Shown: piece after piece, positions 9,067 through 17,664 of the stretch
How positions within the stretch are numbered: the stretch's first letter is position 1
How the letters are laid out: each line of letters starts with the position of its first letter
Source: Flavobacteriales bacterium
Lineage (GTDB): Bacteria; Bacteroidota; Bacteroidia; Flavobacteriales; Schleiferiaceae
Length of the DNA stretch: 64,000 nucleotides
NCBI GenBank assembly: GCA_012269745.1
Contig: JAAXJR010000009.1
Location: forward strand, 6,014-70,013
Direction: 5' to 3'
Position numbers and translations under genes: made by a program
Notes under the pieces: model-generated
What the model was told of the DNA's origin: nothing
Databases searched by the model: none
Seen by the model: the letters and a program-made list of their open reading frames with translations, nothing else

Positions 9067-10590
9067 TCATCCAATTAAAACGTGAGTACCTGCCTTTATT
9101 GTTGACATTTTTTCAACCAAAAACTCCTTAGGATCCTCTCCTAAAATTCCGATCAAATCTGCATAAGAGGCTTTACGCTCCCAGAAAGTGCCTTCCGGAT
9201 ACATGGCATTAAAAATACGATCTAAGCCTGCGATGAATTCTTGATTTCGACGCTTCTGAACTCTATACCGCTGTTCAACTGTTTTGGTGGCCAATTTTTC
9301 CATCTTCACTTTTGTAGCCTGTGTATGGGCTAGCATCTCAGGGTAAGCTTCCAGCATTTTTTCTTCCCAAAGTCTTATGGCATCGAAAATTGGTGAAGCA
9401 TAATCTTGAGTTTCCTTGTTCAACAATCTTAGGTAATTCAATCGCTCTTTGATCAATGGCTCTTTGTTCGCTCCTACAAGTTGTGACCAACTGAATTCTA
9501 GTCCTTTTCTAATTCGCTCCGTTTTTTCAGAACACGCCAACACAGAATCACGCAAGTACAATCTTGGCATTGGAATATTTAACGCTTCAAACACGGTACC
9601 CAGCTGTAACCAATAAGCAAGTTCACCACCTCCACCTACATAAGCAAGGTTAGGTAATAGCAACTCTTGATAAACCGGTCGTAAAAGTGCATTTGGACTA
9701 ATAACCTCTGAAGGAAGGTTCTTAAAGGCTCGTATGCGCTCCCTCGCATTCCTACCAAGCTCGAAGAGGTTAATGTCTCTAGGATATACTTGTGCCTTGA
9801 GGCCTAAATCTTCTAACTGTGTAGTTCTTTTTTTTATCAGAACGCTTAATTCTCCGCGAAGCTCTTTTTCCCAGATTTCACTTGCCAAAGACTTGAGCAC
9901 AGCATCATCTCCATCTAATACAAGGACGCCGAATTCTGATGCCCATTCTCTGACAATCTTACGAGTGCCCTCGGATAAATTTTCAGTGGTTTTGTATGCA
10001 TCAAGCCTTTTCTGTAAAAATTCACGCTGCACCTCTGTTAACGTTGCGCTTTCTACAAAGGCCTCTAGTTGCTCGCAAAGACTGTCTGTTTTTATCCGTC
10101 CAACTGCGCCGCCAGTTTCTGAAAAATCCCATGTGAACTTTTGTCCTCCTACACCAAAAGAGGCTATTTCCTCGAAGTCATGATCTTCAGTAGCCATCCA
10201 AAAGACCGGCACTACAGATTTCCCTAAATAACGAGTAGACTCTTTAGCTAGGGCAATTGCAGACAGAATTTTAATTTCAAAAAAGGCCGTACCACCAGAG
10301 ACCATTAGTTGATGCCCTGTTGTGATGGTTAAAGCACCGGCTTCAAATTCCTTAAGGTTATCTTCTTCCGCAGTTGAAAGATGGGTATTCTGATTTCGGA
10401 AAACACTGGCAACCTTCTGTCTTATCTCTTGCGAATAGCACTGGTCTTTAGTAACTGATATTGACTTTAAATCTTCAAGCGACCGTATTGCTTCTCCAAA
10501 TTGCCTTGGAAATCCATCGGCACTCAATAAGTGCTTCATTATCTTTGAAGGCAAGCCAGAATCGGTATGTGGAATAAAATCGTAAGTCAT
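9067..10590 (-). CDS. bshC: Bacillithiol synthase BshC
   Basis: BshC adds cysteine to glucosaminyl-malate, the final step in making bacillithiol, the low-molecular-weight thiol of Firmicutes, Deinococcus and Bacteroidota. The 507-aa length fits the family. Recognisable blocks are TITTGHQLMVSGG (near residue 92), FWMATEDHDFEEI, YVGGGGELAYW and a long C-terminal coiled coil around residues 400-455. It is upstream of guaA on the same strand. Its N-terminal coding end overlaps the leader of the divergent lipoprotein gene. BshA and BshB are not in the window. Confidence 0.93.
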   Translation of the reverse strand: MTYDFIPHTDSGLPSKIMKHLLSADGFPRQFGEAIRSLEDLKSISVTKDQCYSQEIRQKVASVFRNQNTHLSTAEEDNLKEFEAGALTITTGHQLMVSGGTAFFEIKILSAIALAKESTRYLGKSVVPVFWMATEDHDFEEIASFGVGGQKFTWDFSETGGAVGRIKTDSLCEQLEAFVESATLTEVQREFLQKRLDAYKTTENLSEGTRKIVREWASEFGVLVLDGDDAVLKSLASEIWEKELRGELSVLIKKRTTQLEDLGLKAQVYPRDINLFELGRNARERIRAFKNLPSEVISPNALLRPVYQELLLPNLAYVGGGGELAYWLQLGTVFEALNIPMPRLYLRDSVLACSEKTERIRKGLEFSWSQLVGANKEPLIKERLNYLRLLNKETQDYASPIFDAIRLWEEKMLEAYPEMLAHTQATKVKMEKLATKTVEQRYRVQKRRNQEFIAGLDRIFNAMYPEGTFWERKASYADLIGILGEDPKEFLVEKMSTIKAGTHVLIG

Positions 10591-10602
10591 AAAAGCATCA
10601 AG

Positions 10603-11193
10603 ATGAGAACGAAGATAAGCGCAATATTGTTGATGGGAATACTCCTTTCTTGTACAAATTCATCTTCGACACACGAGGAAGAATGCAACTTAGATGCTTA
10701 TTACACGTTCAACTTCGAGCAAGCACAATACTACGCATTGCCCTCAATCGATTTTAGCTTTAATTTGGATTATTCTTGGCAAGTAAGAATGCCAGAATTC
10801 GCAAAACAGAACTTTTATTATTACGAGGCAGCAAGAGTAAATGACGCTGAAACTAATTCTATTTTACTAAGAGTGGCGCCTTTTAAAAGACAAGGAGCCT
10901 TTATTAGTGTTAGTGAGCAAAGTCAGGCCTTAATCAACAGATCTATAGTAATGGCGGCTAGAGACTCTTGGGTGACCGAATCTAAAGATACTGTAGACGG
11001 TTGGTGGGTCAACTATGGACGTTATGAGCAAGAACCATGGGATTACGTGATAGCACATAAGCTCATAAGTCGGGATACTCTAATGAATTCTGTTTTGCTA
11101 GAACTGCAGATGCAGTGTCCTGCAGATTCATTTTCAACAAAAAACGAGCGATGCCTCGATGAGGTCATTCGCTCGTTCAAAGTTTATTTGTAA
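10603..11193 (+). CDS. Putative lipoprotein of unknown function
   Basis: From ATG 10603 the product is 196 aa with a classic lipoprotein signal: MRTKI, hydrophobic core, then LLSC lipobox with the acceptor Cys near residue 17. An in-frame ATG at 10567 would put 12 polar residues before the signal and overlap bshC by 24 bp, so the internal start is preferred. The mature part is a mixed alpha/beta sequence with C-terminal CLDEVIRSFKVYL, a pattern seen in small PsbP/SSF-like bacterial lipoproteins, but I do not recognise the family. The 3' coding end carries the terminator of the convergent response regulator gene. Confidence 0.75.
   Translation: MRTKISAILLMGILLSCTNSSSTHEEECNLDAYYTFNFEQAQYYALPSIDFSFNLDYSWQVRMPEFAKQNFYYYEAARVNDAETNSILLRVAPFKRQGAFISVSEQSQALINRSIVMAARDSWVTESKDTVDGWWVNYGRYEQEPWDYVIAHKLISRDTLMNSVLLELQMQCPADSFSTKNERCLDEVIRSFKVYL
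11138..11177 (-). terminator. Intrinsic terminator of the response regulator gene, embedded in lipoprotein coding sequence
   Basis: AACGAGCG (11143-11150) pairs with CGCTCGTT (11170-11177); inside, ATG/CAT and CCTC/GAGG pair as well, giving about 15 pairs with two single-base bulges and a GAT loop. On the reverse strand the hairpin is followed by six T residues. The stop of the reverse-strand gene is at 11202, 25 nt before the hairpin. Confidence 0.75.
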
Positions 11194-11201
11194 GCATTCT
11201 T

Positions 11202-11972
11202 TTAGACAGCTTCTCTCAATAGCTCACGTCTTTTCTTTACAGGATCTGTACCGAAGTAATCTTTAAAGCACCTCGTGTAATATGAGTGACTCTTAAAGCC
11301 AACTAGGTGCGCAATCTGTGCAATTGAATTTTCCTCATCTACCATGAATTCCAAGGATTTCTCTAAGCGTACTGAACGAATAAATTTGCTGACGCTCAAT
11401 CCTGTGAATTGCTTAATTCTTTTTTGAACGGCACTTCGACTGTAATGCAGCTCTGCACTGAGTTCGTCTAATGAGAATTCACTCGAGGTTAGATTGTCCA
11501 GAACTATTTGTTCCGCCTCACCAATCCATGACTCCACAGCTGTCTTCTTCACAGCTTGTTCAGCATTCGCCTTCGGTAGTTCCGAGGTGATTTTTGAAAA
11601 TTGCGTGAGGATACTTCTTACCGCGGCTTCTAGCTCGTAAGGATTGATAGGCTTATTTACAAAATGAATCGCACCTGCTTTAAAAGACTGGAATCGTACG
11701 TGATTTTCGTGCAAAGAAGTCATTACTAGCACTGCCAAATCTGAAAATTTAGGATTGGCCTTGATGTTTTGAATCAATTCAATACCGTCCATCTCAGGCA
11801 TATCCAAATCGGTGACAATTAAAGAAGGCTTTTTTGTCTTCACTCTTTCTAAAATCTCCTTGGCACTGTAGAAAGTTTCAACATTCCATCCTCCCTTCGT
11901 GAAGAACGTTTTGAGGTATCTTAAAATGACCTTATCGTCATCAACAATAAACAGCGTATGATTCTCTCCCAT
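11202..11972 (-). CDS. Response regulator with AraC-type DNA-binding output
   Basis: The 256-aa protein has an N-terminal receiver (about 5-125; acidic pocket FIVDDD, phospho-acceptor Asp in LIVTDLDMPEMDG, switch Thr/Ser in VLVMTS, Lys in FVNKP) and a C-terminal AraC/XylS double helix-turn-helix (about 155-250; YSRSAVQKRIKQFTG and IAQIAHLVGFKSHSYYTRCFKDYFG). It should be a phosphorylation-controlled transcription factor. No histidine kinase is adjacent; the nearest in the window is at 45.7 kb. It has its own promoter region toward 12.0 kb and a terminator inside the facing lipoprotein gene. Confidence 0.93.
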   Translation of the reverse strand: MGENHTLFIVDDDKVILRYLKTFFTKGGWNVETFYSAKEILERVKTKKPSLIVTDLDMPEMDGIELIQNIKANPKFSDLAVLVMTSLHENHVRFQSFKAGAIHFVNKPINPYELEAAVRSILTQFSKITSELPKANAEQAVKKTAVESWIGEAEQIVLDNLTSSEFSLDELSAELHYSRSAVQKRIKQFTGLSVSKFIRSVRLEKSLEFMVDEENSIAQIAHLVGFKSHSYYTRCFKDYFGTDPVKKRRELLREAV

Positions 11973-11993
11973 GGTATTTGTTATTCATTTCTT

Positions 11994-12018
11994 CAAATTT
12001 AGGAGATTATCCTCCCAA
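11994..12018 (-). promoter_or_regulatory. Candidate promoter/operator of the AraC-type response regulator
   Basis: The reverse strand has a perfect -7 element TAAATTTG (11994-12001), 21 nt before the ATG. Directly upstream is GGAG-N6-CTCC (12002-12015), an inverted repeat, then TTG (12016-12018). The 14-nt TTG to -7 distance is shorter than the usual 17-23, so either the dyad is an operator or the -33 is elsewhere. Confidence 0.4.
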
Positions 12019-12135
12019 ACATCATCTATCTATCTAAGAATTTATACTCAAATTGTTACAAAGCGGTAATAACTCCAATTGTTTCACCCTATATTGCAAC
12101 TATTCAAGGGCAACTTTGAATTAGGTTAGGGGTAC

Positions 12136-12163
12136 GGAGCCAAGAAATTGGCTCCTTTTTTTT
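12136..12163 (+). terminator. Orphan intrinsic terminator upstream of the photolyase operon
   Basis: GGAGCCAA (12136-12143), GAAA loop, TTGGCTCC (12148-12155) and then eight T residues. It works only on the + strand (no T-run on the other side), yet no + strand gene lies between 11193 and it. It stands 38 nt before the photolyase ATG, as a leader attenuator or the 3' end of a small RNA would. Confidence 0.8.
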
Positions 12164-12201
12164 GCCCTAAACTTTCGGCGAGAATTGCTTGTTTAAAAGG
12201 C

Positions 12202-13731
12202 ATGTCTAAGATTATTCGTCTCGTTCTAGGAGATCAACTCAACCCCCGTCATTCTTGGTTTTCCGAGGTAAATCCTGATATAACCTATGCGTTCATTGAA
12301 TGTAAAGGAGAAGGCAGCTACGCCCCCCATCATGTCCAAAAGGTAGTGGGTATATTTCAGTCCATGCGCACCTTTGCTTCCCGACTTGAGAGCCAAGGCC
12401 ATAAGGTGTATTACCACAAAATTCTCGACTCAAGAGAAATTGAACTTATAGATATTCTGCATTCCGCATCAGTGAAAAATAATACTCATGAGTTACAATT
12501 TATGATGCCAGACGAGTGGAGAGTGAAAGAAAACCTAGAAAGTCTCAAATCGAGAGGTTTTAAGATATCATTCGTCAGTAGTGAACATTTCATTTCCACC
12601 CCTGAAGAATTTAGCAACACTTTCAAAGGCAAAAAGAGTTACCTCATGGAAAGCTTTTACAGGAAGCTGAGAAAGCGCACCGGAATCTTAATGGAAGGTG
12701 GCAACCCAACAGGAGGTAAGTGGAACTATGATGCTCAAAACCGTAAAAAACTGCCCAAAAACCATGTGCTGCCTGCAGCGCATGTTCCAAGCACCAATGT
12801 AGAAGACGTTTACCAAGAAGTACTCGAAGCTAATTTGCCTGTAATAGGATCTTTAAGGGACCCTAAACACTTTTACTGGCCGACTACACCCGAGCAAGCC
12901 ATGGATATATTCGAGAACTGGCTGGAACATTGTTTCGAATTTTTCGGGGATTTTCAAGACGCAATGACCGTCTCTAATTGGGCCCTTTACCATAGTAGAA
13001 TTTCTTTTGCATTAAATACCAAGATGATAGATCCTTTGACCATTTGCCAAATGGCCGAGGAATACTACCATAACAATGAAAATATACCCCTAAATGCTGC
13101 TGAGGGTTTCATTCGCCAAATCTTGGGATGGAGAGAATTTATGAGAGGTGTGTATTGGGAACGTATGCCCGAATTCGCGGATACAAATTACTTCAACCAT
13201 CAAGCAAAGCTCCCACAATGGTTTTGGAACGGAAAAACAAAAATGAAGTGCCTCTCCCACTCCATCAAACAAAGTTTAGATCATGCCTATGCCCATCACA
13301 TACAACGTTTAATGGTAACAGGTAATTTTGCTCTATTAGCAGGTATACATCCGGACGAAGTCGATCTGTGGTACCTGGGAATATATATCGATGCATTTGA
13401 ATGGGTTGAGATCACCAATACCCGCGGTATGAGCCAATATGCGGATGGTGGATGGATTGCAACCAAACCCTATGTCGCCTCCGCCAACTACATGAAAAAA
13501 ATGGGCGATTATTGTCAAAATTGTTCCTACAACGAGAAAACAAAAACAGAATCTGATAGTTGTCCATTTAACTCGCTGTACTGGAACTTCTTCGAGCGTC
13601 ATCGCGACCTACTTGGTAATAACTTCAGACTTGGTATGGTCTACAGAACCTTTGACAAAATGGATGTACATACAAAAGAGGCCATACGACAGCGTGCAAC
13701 CTATGTATTAGAACATCTAGACACTTTATAA
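12202..13731 (+). CDS. phrB: Fe-S bacterial cryptochrome/photolyase (PhrB-type, probable (6-4) photolyase)
   Basis: Started at ATG 12202 the 509-aa protein matches the FeS-BCP class: DLG-like N-terminal domain (IIRLVLGDQLN), FAD-binding C-terminal domain, and the four [4Fe-4S] cysteines at 350, 438, 441 and 454 (CLSHS; CQNC; SCPFN), the same numbers as in Agrobacterium PhrB. The coincidence supports this start over the in-frame ATG at 12148, which lies inside the terminator hairpin. PhrB enzymes repair (6-4) photoproducts using blue light, FAD and a lumazine antenna. The stop overlaps the next start (TAATG), coupling it to the DASH cryptochrome. Confidence 0.93.
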   Translation: MSKIIRLVLGDQLNPRHSWFSEVNPDITYAFIECKGEGSYAPHHVQKVVGIFQSMRTFASRLESQGHKVYYHKILDSREIELIDILHSASVKNNTHELQFMMPDEWRVKENLESLKSRGFKISFVSSEHFISTPEEFSNTFKGKKSYLMESFYRKLRKRTGILMEGGNPTGGKWNYDAQNRKKLPKNHVLPAAHVPSTNVEDVYQEVLEANLPVIGSLRDPKHFYWPTTPEQAMDIFENWLEHCFEFFGDFQDAMTVSNWALYHSRISFALNTKMIDPLTICQMAEEYYHNNENIPLNAAEGFIRQILGWREFMRGVYWERMPEFADTNYFNHQAKLPQWFWNGKTKMKCLSHSIKQSLDHAYAHHIQRLMVTGNFALLAGIHPDEVDLWYLGIYIDAFEWVEITNTRGMSQYADGGWIATKPYVASANYMKKMGDYCQNCSYNEKTKTESDSCPFNSLYWNFFERHRDLLGNNFRLGMVYRTFDKMDVHTKEAIRQRATYVLEHLDTL

Positions 13732-15011
13732 TGAGTACCTGTATCCTTTGGTTTAGAAACAATTTACGATTAGGCGACAACATGCCTGTAGCGGAGGCCT
13801 ATGCCCAGTTCGACACTGTCATTCCGGTATTTATTCTATCCGATTCACAACATTCAAGTAAGTGGGCTGAACCTGGAATGGGCCCCCACCGAGCTCGCTT
13901 TTTAGTAGAAAGCCTGGAAGATTTGAAGCAGGGGTTAAGGAATGCATCCAGTGATCTGCTTATTATTCCTTCTGAAGACCCCGTAAAAACCTTACTTGAG
14001 ATAGCTAATCAAACCAATTCTTGCGCAATTTACGGTCCCAAAGAATTCGCATTTAACGAGGTTAGACAAGAATCTGAATTAGTCTCAAAGGCAAAGCAGG
14101 AGCGTCTCGAAGTCAAATTCTACACCGAACGTACCCTTTACTTACAAAGTGATCTGCCATTCGGACTCGATGATTTGCCTGAAGTCTTCTCTCGTTTCAG
14201 AGGAAAAGTTGAAAAACGAAGCAGGGTACAACCACCTATCGAAGAACCAGAAATCACATCATTTGACCCCCTTGACTTTAATTTGGAAGGTTCTGAAATC
14301 CCAGTGCTTTCAGATTCAAAAGATTCTCGTTCTGCAGTGCCTTTCAAAGGTGGAACTACGGCAGCCTGGAAAGAGGTGGACTACTACCTATGGGAAAGCG
14401 AGGCCGTTCTCGAATACAAACTCACACGAAACGGGATGGTCGGCCGAAAATACAGCTCAAAGTTATCTGCCTTTTTGTCCTTAGGCTGCCTAAGTGCTCG
14501 ACAGATTTACGACGAACTGAAAAGATTTGAAGAAGAAGTTGAATCCAATGAAAGTACTTACTGGCTATTTTTTGAATTATTGTGGCGCGAATACTTCCAA
14601 TGGATAGCATTAAAGCATGGTAAAGACTTGTTTACTGCCCACGGTTTACAACCCGAAAAGCCATTGAAACAAGGTTTTAATGCGAGGGCCTTTGAAAAGT
14701 GGACCTCCGGAAACACGGGAGATCGTTTTGTCGATGCCAATATGAAGGAACTTGTAGCTACAGGTTTTATGAGTAATCGTGGACGTCAAAATGTGGCTTC
14801 CTATCTCGTTCACGATATGGGAATAGATTGGCGCGCCGGTGCAGCATTTTTTGAGAAACATTTGATTGATTACGACCCATCATCCAATTATGGAAATTGG
14901 TTATATAATGCAGGAAGAGGCAACGACCCGCGTCCTTTCAGGAAATTCAACACCAAAATGCAAGCGGAGCGATACGATTCCAAAGGAGAGTTTGTAGAAA
15001 CTTGGACGTAA
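13731..15011 (+). CDS. DASH-family cryptochrome
   Basis: The 426-aa protein has the photolyase N-terminal antenna domain (ILWFRNNLRLGDN at the start, a typical class I/DASH opening) and the FAD domain with DASH signatures: DANMKELVATGFMSNRGRQ and DYDPSSNYGNWLYNAGRGNDPR near the C-terminus. DASH cryptochromes bind MTHF and FAD and repair cyclobutane dimers in single-stranded DNA, and may also signal. It is translationally coupled to the Fe-S photolyase upstream, and the PLP decarboxylase follows after 15 nt. Confidence 0.94.
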   Translation: MSTCILWFRNNLRLGDNMPVAEAYAQFDTVIPVFILSDSQHSSKWAEPGMGPHRARFLVESLEDLKQGLRNASSDLLIIPSEDPVKTLLEIANQTNSCAIYGPKEFAFNEVRQESELVSKAKQERLEVKFYTERTLYLQSDLPFGLDDLPEVFSRFRGKVEKRSRVQPPIEEPEITSFDPLDFNLEGSEIPVLSDSKDSRSAVPFKGGTTAAWKEVDYYLWESEAVLEYKLTRNGMVGRKYSSKLSAFLSLGCLSARQIYDELKRFEEEVESNESTYWLFFELLWREYFQWIALKHGKDLFTAHGLQPEKPLKQGFNARAFEKWTSGNTGDRFVDANMKELVATGFMSNRGRQNVASYLVHDMGIDWRAGAAFFEKHLIDYDPSSNYGNWLYNAGRGNDPRPFRKFNTKMQAERYDSKGEFVETWT

Positions 15012-15026
15012 ACTACCTTTAATGCC

Positions 15027-16283
15027 ATGAGTTGGCAGCATTTAAAATCCCTAAAGTTTCTGGATCTTCCACTAGATGAGGTGGATCGCAAAGTACTTGA
15101 CGAATTAGCTGAGCGTCTCCAAGATAACTATCCATATAACCAGCAGAACTATGCTGGTCAAATGATTAAGCCTCCTCATACGCTTGCTCAAGCAGCATAT
15201 TGGATGAGTACGTTTGTCAATCCAAACAATCACGCGCTAGATGGAGGACGTGCGACATCTGCTTTAGAATTAGAAATCATGGCCAGTCTAGGAAAGATGA
15301 TTGGTTATAAGCAGAGCTTAGGACACCTCACATCTGGAGGGACCATGGCAAATCTTGAGGCACTTTGGGTAGCTCGTCAATGTCAATCAAAGGCCACAGT
15401 ACTAGCAAGCTCCGCATCACACTACACCCACAGCCGAATGTCTGAGGTATTGGGAATGCCCTTTAAATCCATAGCCACATTGGCAAATGGAGCAATGGAT
15501 ATAGAAGACTTAGAAAGAGTCATTTCAAAAGTTGAATCTGCAGTTGTGGTAGTGACTATGGGAACAACAGGATTGGGTAAAGTAGACCCACTTGCAGAAA
15601 TTCTCGAACTTCAAAAAAGCTATAAATTCAGGATTCATATCGACGCTGCTTATGGTGGCTATTTCAAAATTGCCAACTTAGAACTCGATACTAATCGCCA
15701 TTTTGACCTGATGCACAAGGCAGATTCTGTGGTCATTGACCCACACAAACATGGACTACAACCCTATGGGTGCGGTGCAATTTTACTAAAAAACCCAGAG
15801 GAAGGTCGATTCTACAAACACGACTCTCCCTATACCTACTTCACTAGTGGCGATTTGCATTTGGGTGAGATCACTCTAGAATGCTCCCGCCCTGGCGCAG
15901 CATCTGCTGCCTTATGGGCTACCATGCAAAAATTCCCTTTGGAACAAGGAGGCACCTTTTCTCAAAGACTAAACGAATCGCTTCTTGCTGCGAGAGGCCT
16001 ACACATGTGTGCAGAGTCAAAGGGATACTGGAGCTTAGAACCAGAATTAGACATTTGCATCTTCTCTAATAAAGGGAAACGTGCCGGTGAAATAAGTCAA
16101 AAAAACAGAGCATTCTTCGAGCGCAAAGCGAAAGAGGGCATTCACTTAGCATTGTTAAAAATTAAAAAAGAGAATTGCCCGTGGCCCTTGGAATGGGACA
16201 CAGAAGAACTCGTAGTGGTGCGCAGTGTTTTAATGAAGCCTGAGCACAACGATGCCGAATTTTGGGATCGACTACTTAATTAA
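15027..16283 (+). CDS. Group II PLP-dependent decarboxylase family protein
   Basis: The 418-aa protein has the fold-type I PLP site of glutamate/aromatic-amino-acid decarboxylases: GHLTSGGTMANLEAL (99-113), the His stacking segment SSASHYTHSR, Asp206 in HIDAAYGG, and Lys241 in VIDPHKHG that forms the Schiff base. The substrate cannot be read; diaminobutyrate, glutamate, aspartate and aromatic amino acids are all decarboxylated by this family. It lies 15 nt after the cryptochrome on the same strand, so probably the third gene of the light-repair operon. Its end overlaps convergent hisS by 12 bp. Confidence 0.85.
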   Translation: MSWQHLKSLKFLDLPLDEVDRKVLDELAERLQDNYPYNQQNYAGQMIKPPHTLAQAAYWMSTFVNPNNHALDGGRATSALELEIMASLGKMIGYKQSLGHLTSGGTMANLEALWVARQCQSKATVLASSASHYTHSRMSEVLGMPFKSIATLANGAMDIEDLERVISKVESAVVVVTMGTTGLGKVDPLAEILELQKSYKFRIHIDAAYGGYFKIANLELDTNRHFDLMHKADSVVIDPHKHGLQPYGCGAILLKNPEEGRFYKHDSPYTYFTSGDLHLGEITLECSRPGAASAALWATMQKFPLEQGGTFSQRLNESLLAARGLHMCAESKGYWSLEPELDICIFSNKGKRAGEISQKNRAFFERKAKEGIHLALLKIKKENCPWPLEWDTEELVVVRSVLMKPEHNDAEFWDRLLN

Positions 16284-17615
16284 AGTCACAATTTCATCAA
16301 GGGTCATCGCCTTTTGCTCTCCACTAGATAGATTTTTCACTGGAATAGCATCTGCCGCCATTTCATTGGTTCCAACCATAGCCATAAATGTGATGCTTTT
16401 TTTGTCCGCGAAGTCAAACTGCTTTTTAAGCTTGGAAGCCTCAGGATATAATTCAGCGCGTACTCCTCTAACCACTAGGTTCTGCACCCACTGGTAGGCA
16501 ATTTCGCTTTCTGCTGTACCGAAGTTTGCAAAAAGAATAGAAGGCTTTCTAGCTACGGCTTCTGGGAATAAGTTCAATTCCTCTAAGCAAAGGTAGATAC
16601 GGTCGAGTCCGAAACTTATTCCTACTCCTGAGGTATCTTTCATCCCGAAGATGCTCGTTAAATCGGCGTAACGCCCCCCTCCTCCAATAGATCCCATAGC
16701 TACACCTTTAGCTACTACTTCAAAGATGGTTCCTGTGTAGTAATTCAATCCTCGTGCTAGCGTAAAATCGAACTCTAGTTCGCAATCCTTAAGGTTTTTA
16801 GACGAATTGCTCAGTACGAAGTTCAGTTCTTCCAATCCTAGTTTTCCCTCCTCACTTGATTCGAGAAGGTCCTCTAATCGCTGGATACTAAGCCCCTCAG
16901 TCAACCAAGATTCAAATGTAGCCACTGCACGCTCTGCTAGGCCTTGCTTGCGCATCTCGTCACAGACGCCCTGAGGTCCGACCTTATCGAGTTTATCGAT
17001 AGCCACGGTGAAGGCAATGAATTGATCAGAAATACCTAATACTTCTGCCATTCCGGCCAAAATCTTACGGTTGTTTACCTTGATAGTCGCAGGCAGTCCA
17101 AGTTTTGTAAATGCTGCATCGTATATATGAATGAGTTCCACTTCTTGCCAGAGGCTGTCAGACCCTACGACATCAGCGTCGCACTGATAAAATTCTCTAA
17201 AGCGACCTTTTTGCGGACGATCTGCCCTCCAAACAGGCTGCATTTGGTAACGCTTAAATGGAAAGGCTATTTCATTTCTGTGCTGAACTACGTAGCGGGC
17301 AAAAGGTACCGTAAGGTCATAACGCAACGCTTTATCAGCAACCTTTGAAGCCAACTTTGCAGGTTGTTTTTCTGCCCAAAGCTCATCCGCAATTTTAGAG
17401 GTGAAATCTCCAGAACGCAGAATTTTAAAAATTAGTCGGTCGCCCTCTTCACCATATTTACCTGTAAGCGTCTCAAGATTCTCAAACGATGGCGTTTCAA
17501 TAGGATCGTATCCGCGCAATTCGAATTGTTCTTGCAAAACACTCATGATATACTGACGTTTTTGAACAACTTCTGCTGAGAAATCTCTTGTACCCTTAGC
17601 TAATGATGGCTTCAT
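16272..17615 (-). CDS. hisS: Histidine--tRNA ligase
   Basis: The 447-aa class II synthetase charges tRNA-His. Visible are motif 1 region (ETPSFENLETL), motif 2 (KRYQMQPVWRADRPQKGRFREFYQCDADVVG), the histidine A motif LARGLNYYTGTIFEV, motif 3 (GISFGLDRIYLC) and a C-terminal anticodon-binding domain (SILFANFGTAE onward). The length is normal. The convergent decarboxylase overlaps its last codons by 12 bp; upstream lies a separate J-protein gene on the same strand. Confidence 0.96.
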   Translation of the reverse strand: MKPSLAKGTRDFSAEVVQKRQYIMSVLQEQFELRGYDPIETPSFENLETLTGKYGEEGDRLIFKILRSGDFTSKIADELWAEKQPAKLASKVADKALRYDLTVPFARYVVQHRNEIAFPFKRYQMQPVWRADRPQKGRFREFYQCDADVVGSDSLWQEVELIHIYDAAFTKLGLPATIKVNNRKILAGMAEVLGISDQFIAFTVAIDKLDKVGPQGVCDEMRKQGLAERAVATFESWLTEGLSIQRLEDLLESSEEGKLGLEELNFVLSNSSKNLKDCELEFDFTLARGLNYYTGTIFEVVAKGVAMGSIGGGGRYADLTSIFGMKDTSGVGISFGLDRIYLCLEELNLFPEAVARKPSILFANFGTAESEIAYQWVQNLVVRGVRAELYPEASKLKKQFDFADKKSITFMAMVGTNEMAADAIPVKNLSSGEQKAMTLDEIVTLIK

Positions 17616-17638
17616 AATGATGGAATCGGAATGAGAAA

Positions 17639-17646
17639 CAAAGGTA
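17639..17646 (-). promoter_or_regulatory. -7 element upstream of hisS
   Basis: The reverse strand reads TACCTTTG, a perfect TAnnTTTG, 23 nt before the hisS ATG and in the 49-bp gap after the J-protein gene. No TTG lies at the consensus distance, so only the -7 half is supported. Confidence 0.4.
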
Positions 17647-17664
17647 ATCCTAGAAGGTCAATTC

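Noticed and set aside
10567-10602. Longer lipoprotein start at ATG 10567
   Set aside because: It would put 12 polar residues before the signal peptide and overlap bshC; the lipobox fits the start at 10603.
12148-12201. Longer photolyase start at ATG 12148
   Set aside because: The ATG-like codon lies in the terminator stem and the added 18 residues have no family match; the cysteine numbering agrees with the start at 12202.
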